A DNA stretch of 53,550 nucleotides from Cladosporium sp. IMV 00045 (taxonomy: Eukaryota; Ascomycota; Dothideomycetes; Cladosporiales; Cladosporiaceae). Below are positions 21,943 to 31,513 of this stretch, piece after piece. The DNA lies in the NCBI GenBank assembly GCA_001931905.2, contig MSJI02000746.1, positions 1 through 53,550 of the forward strand, read 5' to 3'. The first letter of the stretch is position 1, and every line of letters begins with the position of its first letter. The position numbers were made by a program, and so were the translations under genes. Under the pieces are notes generated by a model. The model did no database searches. It was not told the origin of the DNA and saw nothing but the letters and a program-made list of their open reading frames with translations.

Positions 21943-23928
21943 CTAATCGCCACGCATATTCTTCTCCAACTGCTTGACGGTATCTCTAACCTTAGGATCG
22001 AAATGTAATCTGAGCAGCTCTCCCTCCCAAACGGTTGCGGCAAGGGGGTTAGCGCTCTCCAACTTGCCCAGAGGATCGAAGACACCGTCGCCCTTCCTGT
22101 CCTCTGTATGCCAGAGAGCCATCATCTTCTTCGAATGCGTCTTGCTCACCTGCTGCAAAAGGCCGATTGTCGCGACGGTGCTCTTTTGGGGCAGATGTAA
22201 CGCGGCGGTACATAATTGCTTGACGAAAGCTGCCACGCGGAGTGGAGGTACGGAACGAGTGTTTGTGGGCGGAAGGAGGACGGCTTGCAAAGAGCGGAGG
22301 AATAGCACAGTCGTCGTGGCCACGTTGACCTTCGTCCCTAATGTGGCGGGGATTGCGAGGCCGTTGGGGTCGCGCGCGTGGCCATTCTTAGCGCTGAGCT
22401 CTAAGTCTGGGTCTTGCGACAAGGGGAGGATGATGTTGTAAAGAGTCTTGATGAAGAAGTCCAGGTCCAGGTGGAGGGAAGATGCAGATTTGATCACGTC
22501 CATCTGGCCGTGAAGGAGGGCGAAAGCGGTGGTGATGCAGAGGAGAGTCTCGCGGGTGGCGTTGCGGTTCTCGTCGAGGTCGTCTCCGGTCTCGGTTTGG
22601 AGGTCGACGGAGGCTTCGTTGATCAAATCTTTCAGCACTTCGAGGATGTCGCCGAAGAATTCTTGGTTGATCAGATGGGCGTAACGAGCCAGACCTTCCA
22701 GCACAGCGCCCATGAGGTGGTCGACACGGGCTTTGAGGATGCGGAAGTAGGCCAGGAAGACAAGCTTCAAGGTCTCTGCTTGATTCTTGTCACGCTCCTC
22801 GTAAGAGACTGCAGCGTCCGCCACTGACATCTCCTTTTCGACCTCTTTCCGCTCTCTCATGACCTTACGCTCGCGCTTTGTACGGAACACCTTCTTCTGC
22901 GTGGGCTTCTTGACAGGCTCTTCCTTCTCAGCTTTGTCAACACGCTCGCTTGAAGCCTTGCCGCTAAATTCGTTCAGAAGACGGAGATGGAGAAGACTGT
23001 TAAGCACGCTCTCGTGGCACTGCCAGTTTCTTGTCTTCATCATCTTCGTGAGCTGACCAACGATTTCCAAACTGATGTAGCCATCATCGTCGTCCTTGAA
23101 AGTGTGTTCCAGAGCGTTCAGGCAGCGGGTGTAGTCCTGGTCTTTGGCAGTAGGGTTTCGCACAGAAAGCTTTCCAACAACAATGGCGACCAGAACACTG
23201 CGCTCGTTGAAGTGTGAAACGTTCTCAAGCAATGTACAAGCACAGGCGATGGCGACACTGGCCAGACCTGCCGCATCCGCATCACCAGATGCACTGCCCT
23301 TCGCCAGTCCTTTCAAAAGTTGAAGATAGCTCTTGTATGCGTTCAGAAGTCCCTGCTCGAATGTGCGCAACTTCCTGACATCCTTGCTGACTTTACTAGT
23401 CAAGTCGTCCCTACCCAGTGGTCTAATGCGGTAGCCGGGAATGATGTCCTTGAAAATTGCTAGCATCGTACCCAGGCCCAGCTTCTTCACCACAACGTTC
23501 TTCGACATAGTGATCTCGGCGATCGAAGCAAGTAGACCAATGTTGTCTTCCGGGTCTTCGCTCATGACACTGGCCATTCGCGCCAGCTCTTCCTTAGCTT
23601 GAAGTATCTCTTCCTTTGGCGACAGCTTTGGACCAGTCTCCTCGGGCTTTTCCTGCACTTGTTCCTCCTCCTCTCCATCGTCGCTTGCCAGAAAGTTGTC
23701 CGCATCGTCGTCTTGTTGCGCAACTTCCGGTTCTTTCTCCTCTTGCCGTACTATATCACCTTCGGCGGTCTTGATGGGCAGTTTCTCATTTTTCTGTTCT
23801 TTCTTGCCTTTTCGCGCTCTCTTTTCGTAGTCCTGCTCCAGATTCCAGCGAGTAAATCCGGGAGCGCTTTTGGTGTCATCGCCAGGAGGGCTAAGACGCC
23901 TCTTTTTGGCAGCAGGCTCTTTCGCCAT
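21943..23928 (-). CDS. NOC3: nucleolar complex protein 3, ribosome biogenesis
   Basis: Single exon, 661 residues. The N-terminal 110 residues are charged, with basic stretches (AAKKRRLSPPGDD, EKRARKGKKEQK) and acidic ones, typical of nucleolar proteins. The Noc3 domain follows with the family signature LLASIAEITMSKNVVVKKLG and IIPGYRIRPL (about 128-170), then a CBF/Mak21-type region with KVFRTKRERKVMRERKEVEKE, AYFRILKARVDHLMGAVLEG and LARYAHLINQEFFGDIL. In yeast Noc3 works with Noc2 in pre-60S intranuclear transport and also in replication licensing. It is transcribed head to head with NIP7, another 60S assembly factor, across 190 bp. No introns. Confidence 0.93.
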   Translation of the reverse strand: MAKEPAAKKRRLSPPGDDTKSAPGFTRWNLEQDYEKRARKGKKEQKNEKLPIKTAEGDIVRQEEKEPEVAQQDDDADNFLASDDGEEEEQVQEKPEETGPKLSPKEEILQAKEELARMASVMSEDPEDNIGLLASIAEITMSKNVVVKKLGLGTMLAIFKDIIPGYRIRPLGRDDLTSKVSKDVRKLRTFEQGLLNAYKSYLQLLKGLAKGSASGDADAAGLASVAIACACTLLENVSHFNERSVLVAIVVGKLSVRNPTAKDQDYTRCLNALEHTFKDDDDGYISLEIVGQLTKMMKTRNWQCHESVLNSLLHLRLLNEFSGKASSERVDKAEKEEPVKKPTQKKVFRTKRERKVMRERKEVEKEMSVADAAVSYEERDKNQAETLKLVFLAYFRILKARVDHLMGAVLEGLARYAHLINQEFFGDILEVLKDLINEASVDLQTETGDDLDENRNATRETLLCITTAFALLHGQMDVIKSASSLHLDLDFFIKTLYNIILPLSQDPDLELSAKNGHARDPNGLAIPATLGTKVNVATTTVLFLRSLQAVLLPPTNTRSVPPLRVAAFVKQLCTAALHLPQKSTVATIGLLQQVSKTHSKKMMALWHTEDRKGDGVFDPLGKLESANPLAATVWEGELLRLHFDPKVRDTVKQLEKNMRGD

Positions 23929-24118
23929 TTTAATTGTGTAGAGTGGTGAGGTAGAATGCGACTGGCAGTTCTCGAAGAATTGTTCTGAGGCAAGCGGAAA
24001 GTCTGGCTGGCCCTGCGCCTGAGATTTTTAGCGCAAGCCAAAAAAAAAGTCCGAGGCTCTTCTCTTCCTTTGGAGCAGCAGCAACTTCTTTACCAACTAC
24101 AACCAAACAACCACCAAA
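23929..24118. promoter_or_regulatory. bidirectional promoter NOC3/NIP7
   Basis: Only 190 bp separate the two start codons. It contains a run of nine A around 24042 and a pyrimidine/CAA-rich leader just before NIP7. Both genes serve 60S ribosome assembly, so shared control is likely (inference). Confidence 0.65.
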
Positions 24119-24752
24119 ATGCGCCCCTTAACAGACACCGAGACTAAGACTCTTTTTGAGAAGTTGGCCAACTACACCGGCCGCTCGCTCAACAACCTCC
24201 TCACCGACACCGCGCCTTCTCCCGGCTCCAAATCGCATCCCGAGCGCTATGTCTTCCGTGTGCAGAAGGACCGCGTCTACTACGTTCGCGAATCGCTAGC
24301 CAACCTCGCCACCTCTGTCGCTCGTGAGAGCCTTCTGTCCCTCGGAACCTGTATCGGCAAATTCACCAAGACCGGAAAGTTCAGGATGCATATCACCGCT
24401 CTCGACGTTATCGCATCGCACGCTAGGTACAAGGTCTGGGTCAAGGCAAACGGTGAGATGCCGTTCTTGTACGGCGGTCACGTCGTCAAGGCTCACGTCG
24501 GTCGCTGGAGCGAGGACTGCCCTGAGCACCAGGGTGTGGTGGTGCTGAGCATGAACGATACCCCATTGGTAAGAAATGATATCCCTTGGATTTTGAGAAG
24601 CTTGGCACGGCTAATTCGGATCATAGGGATTCGGTGTTACTGCCCGTTCGACCGCTGAAGGAAGGAGACTCGACCCTACTGGTATCGTTGTCTTCAGGCA
24701 AGCAGACTGCGGCGAGTACCTGCGCGACGAAGACACTCTTTTCACCACCTAG
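24119..24752 (+). CDS. NIP7: 60S ribosome biogenesis factor Nip7
   Basis: Exons 24119-24568 and 24627-24752 (intron 24569-24626) encode 191 residues, close to yeast Nip7 (about 181). The start [21 protein letters not shown] and the blocks [55 protein letters not shown] (PUA-domain start), [20 protein letters not shown] and [20 protein letters not shown] are diagnostic. Nip7 binds pre-rRNA through its C-terminal PUA domain and acts in 27S pre-rRNA processing in the nucleolus. It shares its promoter with NOC3. Confidence 0.96.
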
Positions 24753-25310
24753 TTTGCGCCGACATGAAAATTTCGCTCTATAATTGCAAACTCGACAAGC
24801 CCATCACAGAACGCCGCGCCGTCCTAATGGACATTGTAATAAGAAGGAATACCTGTCTATGGGGAAGAGACTGGTAAGACGGAAATTGATGCGCGGTGGC
24901 AGGTCAGTCCGGCTGTCAATTTGCCATCGGAACAAGGTCAAGCGAAGCTTTTGCAATCTCTGACCAAACCTTTGGAGCAGCCGTATGGGAGATGAAAAAG
25001 ACGGCTTGCTTTAGTGGACACGCCAAATCGGAAGACCTGGAGGCTACACGGCTTTCACGCCCGGGTAAATCTGGAGGACGATCTTCTTTATTAGCCGCAT
25101 GACGGCAGTTCGCACGCAAAGACCGAGGGTTTTGCTTGTTGCAGCTTCTATACATGCGATACCCCCGCATGATGCTTGATATATTATCACAACTAAACAT
25201 CACTTCCAAGCCTCCTTTTCTCTTCCCAAGAATTCCTTCTCCACCGTCGAAGCTTTCAAAATCCCATTCCCAACCACAGCACCAAGCAACATAATCAAAA
25301 AGCAAAAGAC
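24753..25310. other. intergenic, no gene recognised
   Basis: The 3' flank of NIP7 and the promoter of the short-chain dehydrogenase. No coding signal. A CAAGCA/CACCA-rich leader precedes the start at 25311. Confidence 0.5.
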
Positions 25311-26088
25311 ATGCCAGTCTACGTAATAACAGGTCAGAACGCTCGCCACCGACACCCACAGGTCAAAAGAAACGTACTCACACCCTCCAGGCGCCAACAG
25401 AGGCATCGGCCTCGAATTCGTCCGGCAACTCGCCCTAGACTCCTCCAACACCATCCTCGCCTGCGTCCGCTCCCCCTCCACCGACCTGAAAGACCTGCAA
25501 AACGCCTCCTCCAAATCCACCCACATCCTGCCCTGCGACACCGGCGACCTTTCCTCCATCCACTCCTTCGCCAAAGAAGCTTCCAAGACCTTAGGTACCG
25601 CCAAAATCGACTACCTCATAAACAACGCCGGCATAAACTCCGTCCCCGCCCAAACGAGCCTAACCATCTCCCCCACCGACCTCTCAGAAAACATGCGCAT
25701 CAACGTCCTCGGCCCCGCCAAAGTGACCGAACACCTCCTCTCCGCAGACTTACTCGCTCCCAACGTCCGCATCGTGAACATGAGCTCTGGCTTGGGCTCC
25801 ATGGCTGTTTCGCTCTCCCTCAGCCCACGCAAGGCCGCGACGTATAGTATTTCGAAAGCCGGGCTGAATGCGCTTACGGTGCAGCAGAGTGGGGATGTGA
25901 AGGAGAGGTTGCGGGGCGCGGTGGTGGTTTGTATGGATCCGGGCTGGGTTAGGACTAGGATGGGGGGTGAGGGGGCGGTGTTGGGTGTGGAAGAAAGTGT
26001 TGGAGGCATGGTGAAATGTATCCGAGGGTTGGAAGAGGGGAGTAATGGGAAGTTTTTCACGTATACGGGGGAGGAGGTGCCGTGGTAG
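25311..26088 (+). CDS. short-chain dehydrogenase/reductase
   Basis: A 22-nt first exon (25311-25332) and exon 25391-26088 encode 239 residues. Classical SDR Rossmann fold: VYVITGANRGIGLEFVRQLA at the N-terminus (TGxxxGIG NAD(P) motif split by the intron), DTGDLSS after the adenine-binding acidic residue, NNAG (about 90), catalytic Ser in IVNMSSGLGS, and YSISK (Tyr and Lys). PGWVRTRMGG near the C-terminus is typical of the C-factor-like/carbonyl-reductase subgroup. It is presumably a cytosolic NADP(H)-dependent oxidoreductase; the substrate is unknown. Confidence 0.9.
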
Positions 26089-26245
26089 GGTATTGCTGTT
26101 TTGGAAGAGAGAGGGAATGATGATCGCGGGATTGATGCTCTTGATTTTGAGGAGTAGAATAATCAAGTCTTCATGAAAGTGCTGCATGCGGTTGGTGATA
26201 TATTTGTTCGTTAATCAACTCATTATCATGTACCTAGTCTCTGCC

Positions 26246-27524
26246 TCATTCAAGCCCCCTAGGCCGTTTCAACTCCTCCGCCTCCCTCGCACACGTCTCC
26301 GCCATCTCTTCCTGCTCATCCGTCTTGCAAACCAACACCCTCTTTTCCACCACCCGTCAAATCCTCCACCACCCCCTCCCCAACCCTCCCATTCCTCTCC
26401 CCATCAAGTCCAAAACCCAAACACTTCACCCTCTCACAAACCGCTTCCCTCAAAGCACCCCCTTTCTCACCAATCCCACCCGCAAAAACCAACGCATCCA
26501 CATCCCCTCCCAACTTGACAAAATAAGCGCCCACATACCCCACCAGCCTATCCACGAAAACCTCAAAAGCCAACCTCGCGCCCTCCTCCCCCTCCCCAGC
26601 CCGCCTGCTCACCTCGCCGAAATCCGTCGTCCCCGCCAGCGCTTTCCACCCGCTCTCCTTGTTGAGAATCTGCTCCGCGCGCGTGACGTGCAACTCTTTG
26701 GAAGCGCCGGGCGAAGGCCTCCCGGCATCGTGCGTGAAGTGGAAGATCAAACTCGGGTCCACGTCGCCGCTGCGCGTGGCGCCCGGGAGCCCGGACAGCG
26801 GCGTCAGACCCATTGTCGTGTCGATGGATTTGCCGTTGCGGATGGCGCAGGCGCTCGCGCCGCTGCCGAGGTGGAGGGCGATGATGTTTAGATTCTCGAG
26901 CGGTTTGGAGAGGTGGGAGGCCACGGAGCGCGCGATGAAGGCGTAGGAGAGCCCGTGGAAGCCGTATTTGCGCAGGCCGTTTTGGGAGGCTTTCTTGGGG
27001 TCGATCATGTAGGTGCGCGTGGGCGTGGGGATGGTAGCGTGGAAGGCGGAGTCGAAGAAGGCGATGTTGGAGGCTTTGGGGATGGAGGTCTGCACCGCCT
27101 TGACGATTTCGAGGGCGCCGGCGTTGTGTAGAGGCGCGAGGGCGGAGAGGGATTCCAGGTGGTGGTAGGTGTCTTTGTCGATGCGGGTGGGTTTGTCGTA
27201 TTCGCCGCCGTGGACGATGCGGTGGCAGGCGAAGGCGATGTCGTCCGGGTGTTGGAGCTGGGTGAGGTCGGAGTCTGAGGTGAGGTGGTGGAGGATCGCG
27301 GTGAAGGCATCTCGCGCGTTGGAGATGTTGTCGAGGTGTTTGTCTTTGGCGATTGATGTCTCTCCTCGTGAGTAGGTGAGGGAGACGGGTGGGGCGGTTA
27401 GGCCTGCGATTGAGATGGTGGCGATTTGGCTTGGTGGTGACGAGGAGGACGGTGTGAAGGTGTAGACGGAAACTTTCACTGAGGATGAGCCAGCATTGAT
27501 GGAGAGTATGATTTGGGCCATCAT
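26246..27524 (-). CDS. ackA: acetate kinase, 3' end frameshifted
   Basis: The open frame runs 27524 to 26316 (402 residues). It starts MMAQIILSINAGSSSVKVSV, with the ASKHA-fold signatures of acetate kinases: FACHRIVHGGEYDKPT, NIAFFDSAFHATIP, KYGFHGLSYAFIAR, IIALHLGSGASACAI, DTTMGLTPLSGLPGATRSGD and DALVFAGGIGEKG. It makes acetyl phosphate from acetate and ATP, or the reverse; in fungi it usually pairs with phosphoketolase, not seen here. After VVEDLTGGGKEG the frame ends at 26316 (GLQDG stop), but a frame one base away continues as VLVCKTDEQEEMAETCA to a TGA at 26246-26248, which looks like the true C-terminus. A single extra G in the GGG near 26338-26340 would explain this, by mutation or sequence error. 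No plausible intron fits. Alternative start ATG is one codon downstream. Confidence 0.88.
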
Positions 27525-28041
27525 GAAGCGTGTATTGTCGGATCGGTAGGGAAGAGAGCTTGTTCTGATTGAAGAATAGAGACCTGTTATGATTAGATGT
27601 CGATGTGGATGGACAATTAGTTAAGCAAGTATTGCCAGATAAAGGCAGTTGGAGGTTGGAAAGATCAAAAGACTTCGAGCCCAGTTATTTATTAGACAAC
27701 TAATCTGGTGCATACCTCTTATTTGGATCTATGAAATGGTGAGTGCAAGTGTGAATGACGTGTGAATACGGCAGGGCAAGGTTCGAATGATGAGGTCCCG
27801 CCTGGATCCGGCCGATGGGTTGCAGACCAACCCCACCAGAAGCTTCAAACGAAGCGATGAATGTTGTTCGATCTAAGATGACGCCTCAAATGTTCTACGT
27901 GCTTGCACGTAAGAGATCTCCGTGTAGAGATGGCTCTCTACAAGATTTAGTATCTCGTGCAGATAGGTCAAGACGGAGCATCGTTGAGAATCGTGTCGCT
28001 CACCAGCGCTCAATGCAGAATAGGTAGTGATACATTTGATG
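27525..28041. other. intergenic, no gene recognised
   Basis: Promoter of the acetate kinase gene plus the 3' flank of TLG2 (both minus strand). Short overlapping frames only. Confidence 0.5.
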
Positions 28042-29277
28042 CTATAAAGGCGATATGTTATCGGTCGGATCTAAATATCGCCGCCGACGTTGTTTCCACT
28101 CCGCTCTTCTTGAAGATATCGCTCCAAACGATTCCTCCCAATGCGACGAAGCGCTACGCGGCATCACGCGTGGCGGAGGTTCCGCCCTGCTTTTCTTGGG
28201 CTTGATGAGAACGAGAATAAACATTCCGACAACCAGCAATATCAGCAGCAACATGATCTTTCTCTTCGTCGTCTTCTTCTGATACCCCGTTGCGACGTTC
28301 AGCTCCTTGTCAGCGGCTTCGACGTGCTCGGCTGTGCGCTCGACGTTATAATCGATGCGATCCAATAGAGACCCTTGATCGATTACCATAGTCTGCAAGT
28401 CCTGGAAGATGTTGGACAGGTCGATGACGCCTTGTGCGATCTTCTCAATCTCTCGTTCTCGCTGTTCAATCGCCGCATCGTGTACCCCCGTGCGTCGGCG
28501 GACTTGGGCAGTCTGTAGAAGGGTGGATTGCGCGCTGCTGCGATCGAGCTCCGAATCTTGCATTGCGGGATCGGTGTATGGGTTGGCGGCGACGTTTGGC
28601 GAGCCAGCTCTGCTGTCCAAACTCGCACTCATTCCTCCCAACGTTCGCATTTTCTTCAGGTATGCAGCCTGCTTCTTGCGGAAGGTAGTGCTGACTTCGC
28701 TGACGCGGCTAGCGAGGGATATCTTGAGATTCCGCGCCATTGTCTCGTCTTCCTTCGTGAGACCTCCACGGTGCTCTTGGGTTCTAGCCTGCTCTTGGAC
28801 CAGCTTGTCGATGCGCTTGATGGCGGACTGGCAGCTGGCGAAGCCGCGCGTGACTTCCAGCGTCAAGTCCTCGATCTCGCGCTCTTCGCGCGCCTTCACG
28901 CTTTCATCGTCGAAGCCGGGGAGGACATGCTTTGCGTGTAGTTGATCTAGCTTTTTCATCGTGGCGGATACATCGGTGAGGCGCGAGGTGATTTCGTCTT
29001 GGACATCTAGCCAGCGTGGAGGCAGGAGGTCCATCTCAATAACGGCATCGCCGTCTCCTCCTTCGCCCAGCAGACCGGCACTCTCGCTGTACGGGTCATT
29101 GCCTCCAGGGCGGCTGGGTTGGCTGCGGCCAGCCGGGTGGTGTGTGTATGACTGGCGGTAGGATATGAAGCTGCGGATGGGAGTGTTAGCAGTGGCTGGC
29201 ATGTGACTGAGGATGGGAGACGAGGCATACAGGTTGGTCCGGTCCCGCCAGGCGCCTTGGATCAGCGCGGTAGACAT
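28042..29277 (-). CDS. TLG2: t-SNARE, syntaxin-16/Tlg2 family
   Basis: Exons 29231-29277 and 28042-29170 encode 391 residues. The intron 29171-29230 (GTATGC donor, GCTAAC branch, CGCAG end) is 60 nt and free of stops, so the unspliced frame stays open; splicing restores the family N-terminus WRDRTNLFISYRQSYTHH. Then come PPRWLDVQDEITSRL (Habc region), the SNARE motif with EREIEKIAQGVIDLSNIF and LQTMVIDQGSLLDRIDYNVE (central Gln layer), and a tail anchor IMLLLILLVVGMFILVLI. About 65 residues follow the anchor, unusual for a tail-anchored SNARE but seen in Tlg2. It acts at the trans-Golgi/endosome in retrograde traffic and the Cvt pathway. It is divergent from calmodulin. Confidence 0.93.
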   Translation of the reverse strand: MSTALIQGAWRDRTNLYASSPILSHMPATANTPIRSFISYRQSYTHHPAGRSQPSRPGGNDPYSESAGLLGEGGDGDAVIEMDLLPPRWLDVQDEITSRLTDVSATMKKLDQLHAKHVLPGFDDESVKAREEREIEDLTLEVTRGFASCQSAIKRIDKLVQEQARTQEHRGGLTKEDETMARNLKISLASRVSEVSTTFRKKQAAYLKKMRTLGGMSASLDSRAGSPNVAANPYTDPAMQDSELDRSSAQSTLLQTAQVRRRTGVHDAAIEQREREIEKIAQGVIDLSNIFQDLQTMVIDQGSLLDRIDYNVERTAEHVEAADKELNVATGYQKKTTKRKIMLLLILLVVGMFILVLIKPKKSRAEPPPRVMPRSASSHWEESFGAISSRRAEWKQRRRRYLDPTDNISPL

Positions 29278-29673
29278 GGCAGCGCTGAGAAGAAGATTGC
29301 CTGCAGGGGCATCATGTGCTGGTGCTGCAGTGGGCTATGGAAGGGCGCGCGCCATAGCATGTATTGAGGTATATAAAGAAGTATGGTTAACTATCCGATG
29401 TGATAGCCATGGCGCATGCCATCTCCAGCCAGACACCAGCTAGCTCCATCTCATCATCTCAGGCACCAAGGACGCCCATTTCAGGGTCGGGTGGAGTGAC
29501 GAAGCTCACGCCTGCCAGCGCCAGCCCAGAACGCCCTATTTGCTTCCCCCCCAACACAAACACTCACTCTGCGATTATCACATCACATACCACCCGTCGG
29601 CCCTCGTCCACATCCCCCCCCTTCCTACAACTCCACCGCTCCGCACATATCACCGTCCGCACAACTTCTAACA
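29278..29673. promoter_or_regulatory. shared promoter TLG2/calmodulin
   Basis: The 396 bp between divergent starts. The calmodulin-proximal half is pyrimidine/C-rich (long C runs around 29548 and 29615) with CACAAAC and CACATC words just upstream of the ATG, like strongly expressed fungal genes. No TATA box seen. Confidence 0.5.
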
Positions 29674-30489
29674 ATGGTACGATATGAACCCTCTACAACA
29701 GTCGCCCTCCTCCGCACACACCCCACGTCCGCGATCTGCTCGCGATACCCCGCCCCGCTGCCCAAACAATCCAGCTGTCGGGAAAAGGAGGGCGCACATG
29801 AATATCAAGTCTGGATGTGTGGACATGATGCTGACCGCCAGCGCTCCCAATAGGCCGACTCATTGACCGAGGAGCAAGTCTCCGAGTTTAAGGAGGCATT
29901 CTCCCTCTTCGTAAGTATCTGCCTGATTAAACGCCCGCCTGAAACGTCGCAAGGCTGACTCCCACCACAGGACAAGGACGGCGATGGTACGGCGACAGAC
30001 CCCGATTGAATACATGAAATTCGACAACATCTAACACAGCACCCGCACAGGCCAGATCACCACCAAGGAGCTGGGCACCGTGATGCGCTCGCTCGGCCAG
30101 AACCCCTCCGAGTCCGAGCTGCAGGACATGATCAACGAGGTCGACGCCGACAACAACGGCACCATCGACTTCCCCGAGTTCCTGACCATGATGGCGCGCA
30201 AGATGAAGGACACCGACTCCGAGGAGGAGATCCGCGAGGCCTTCAAGGTCTTCGACCGCGACAACAACGGCTTCATCTCCGCCGCCGAGCTGAGGCACGT
30301 CATGACCAGCATCGGCGAGAAGCTCACCGACGACGAGGTCGATGAGATGATCAGGGAGGCCGACCAGGACGGTGACGGAAGGATCGACTGTATGTTTGCT
30401 TGCGGTTCGCTATGAAATACGTTACATTTGCTGACGCAGTCATCTCCCATACAGACAACGAGTTCGTGCAGCTCATGATGCAGAAGTAG
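29674..30489 (+). CDS. CMD1: calmodulin
   Basis: Exons 29674-29676 (the ATG alone), 29854-29910, 29971-29986 (16 nt), 30051-30389 and 30455-30489 sum to 149 residues. The protein begins [20 protein letters not shown] and ends EFVQLMMQK. Four EF hands: [36 protein letters not shown] and [12 protein letters not shown], each with canonical 1-3-5-7-9-12 ligands, so all four should bind Ca2+. It activates calcineurin and CaM kinases and acts in polarity and mitosis. Four introns, including one immediately after the start codon and one after the 16-nt exon, match the intron-rich layout usual for ascomycete calmodulins. Strong GC-rich codon bias in the 339-nt exon fits high expression. Confidence 0.98.
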
Positions 30490-31513
30490 CGTGTTTGCGC
30501 TTCTTCCCGCATCAGCAAATCGCACTGCACGGCCGCCTTCCCCTTCACTCGTATTCCCCATCATTTCACCTGCAACGACGAAAAGAAAATGCGTGCACAG
30601 CGTAACCCCCCAGCGGATTGAGCAGAGCCTATTTAGACGGGTTTCACGAATGCGAAGGATTTGATTCGAGAGACATGCGGCCTCCTACGACCTGGGTTTG
30701 ACAGTCAGCGAGCAAAGGTGATGGGGTGTTCCGTCTTGAAAGGTGGAGTTGCTCCTCACCTCATTTTTTCCCTTGATTAGTGGTAGTGGCAGAGGAGCAA
30801 AATTTATGCGAAATGACGAAAATACATTCCCACGTGCGCATTCCTTTCTTTCGAGATCTATGACTGCATGTATTGTCGCTGCGCTTTCGCTCTTCTCACA
30901 GTACGCTTATCGTGCCGTCTTTGTCCCGAGAGGTTGGGCATGAACACTTGCCCGCAGTTCAGCCCAGTCCAGGGCCAGAACAAAACTGCCGACAAGAAGA
31001 ACGTTGGAGTCAGCGCGCGAGTGGAGGGGACACGAAACAAGGCAAGCTGAGCTTGCTTCAGCTAAGCAATACACATGCGGACCGGTGAAAGTATAACATT
31101 ATTTCTTGCGGATTGGTCGTCTTCACCGCTCTCATGATGCGTGAGGGCTGTCGTGAGTTGAGGCTTTGTGTGTTGTTTTTGTTCTATGTTGCTTTGCGTA
31201 CATGTGTTGATGTCTTCCATTGCGGATTTCTGGTGTGATTGATAAAAGAGTCAGATTTTTCGTACATGGACGCGTACAGTGTCTCTTGTAGATGTCGGCT
31301 TTCGCCACTACATGCATCGAGCGTATCGCTTTTGTCTCTCTGTTTTTGTTAGCCACTGTACACCGAGAAGAAGTGATACAACACAATCTATGTGAAGAAA
31401 GAAAGATCAAAATAATAACACACCAAAGGTTCTTCGCATCACGTCTCACCAATGCATTTTCATTTCACTACATTTCGTTATACAAACTCACTACATGTAT
31501 ATATCATTCCAAA
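30490..31513. other. intergenic, no gene recognised
   Basis: The 3' flanks of calmodulin and MET2, which converge. The sequence becomes T-rich towards 31200-31500. No coding signal; overlapping short frames only. Confidence 0.5.

Noticed and set aside
27781..27860. GGTTCGAAT resembling a tRNA B box
   Set aside because: No A box, no acceptor stem pairing and no cloverleaf could be drawn.
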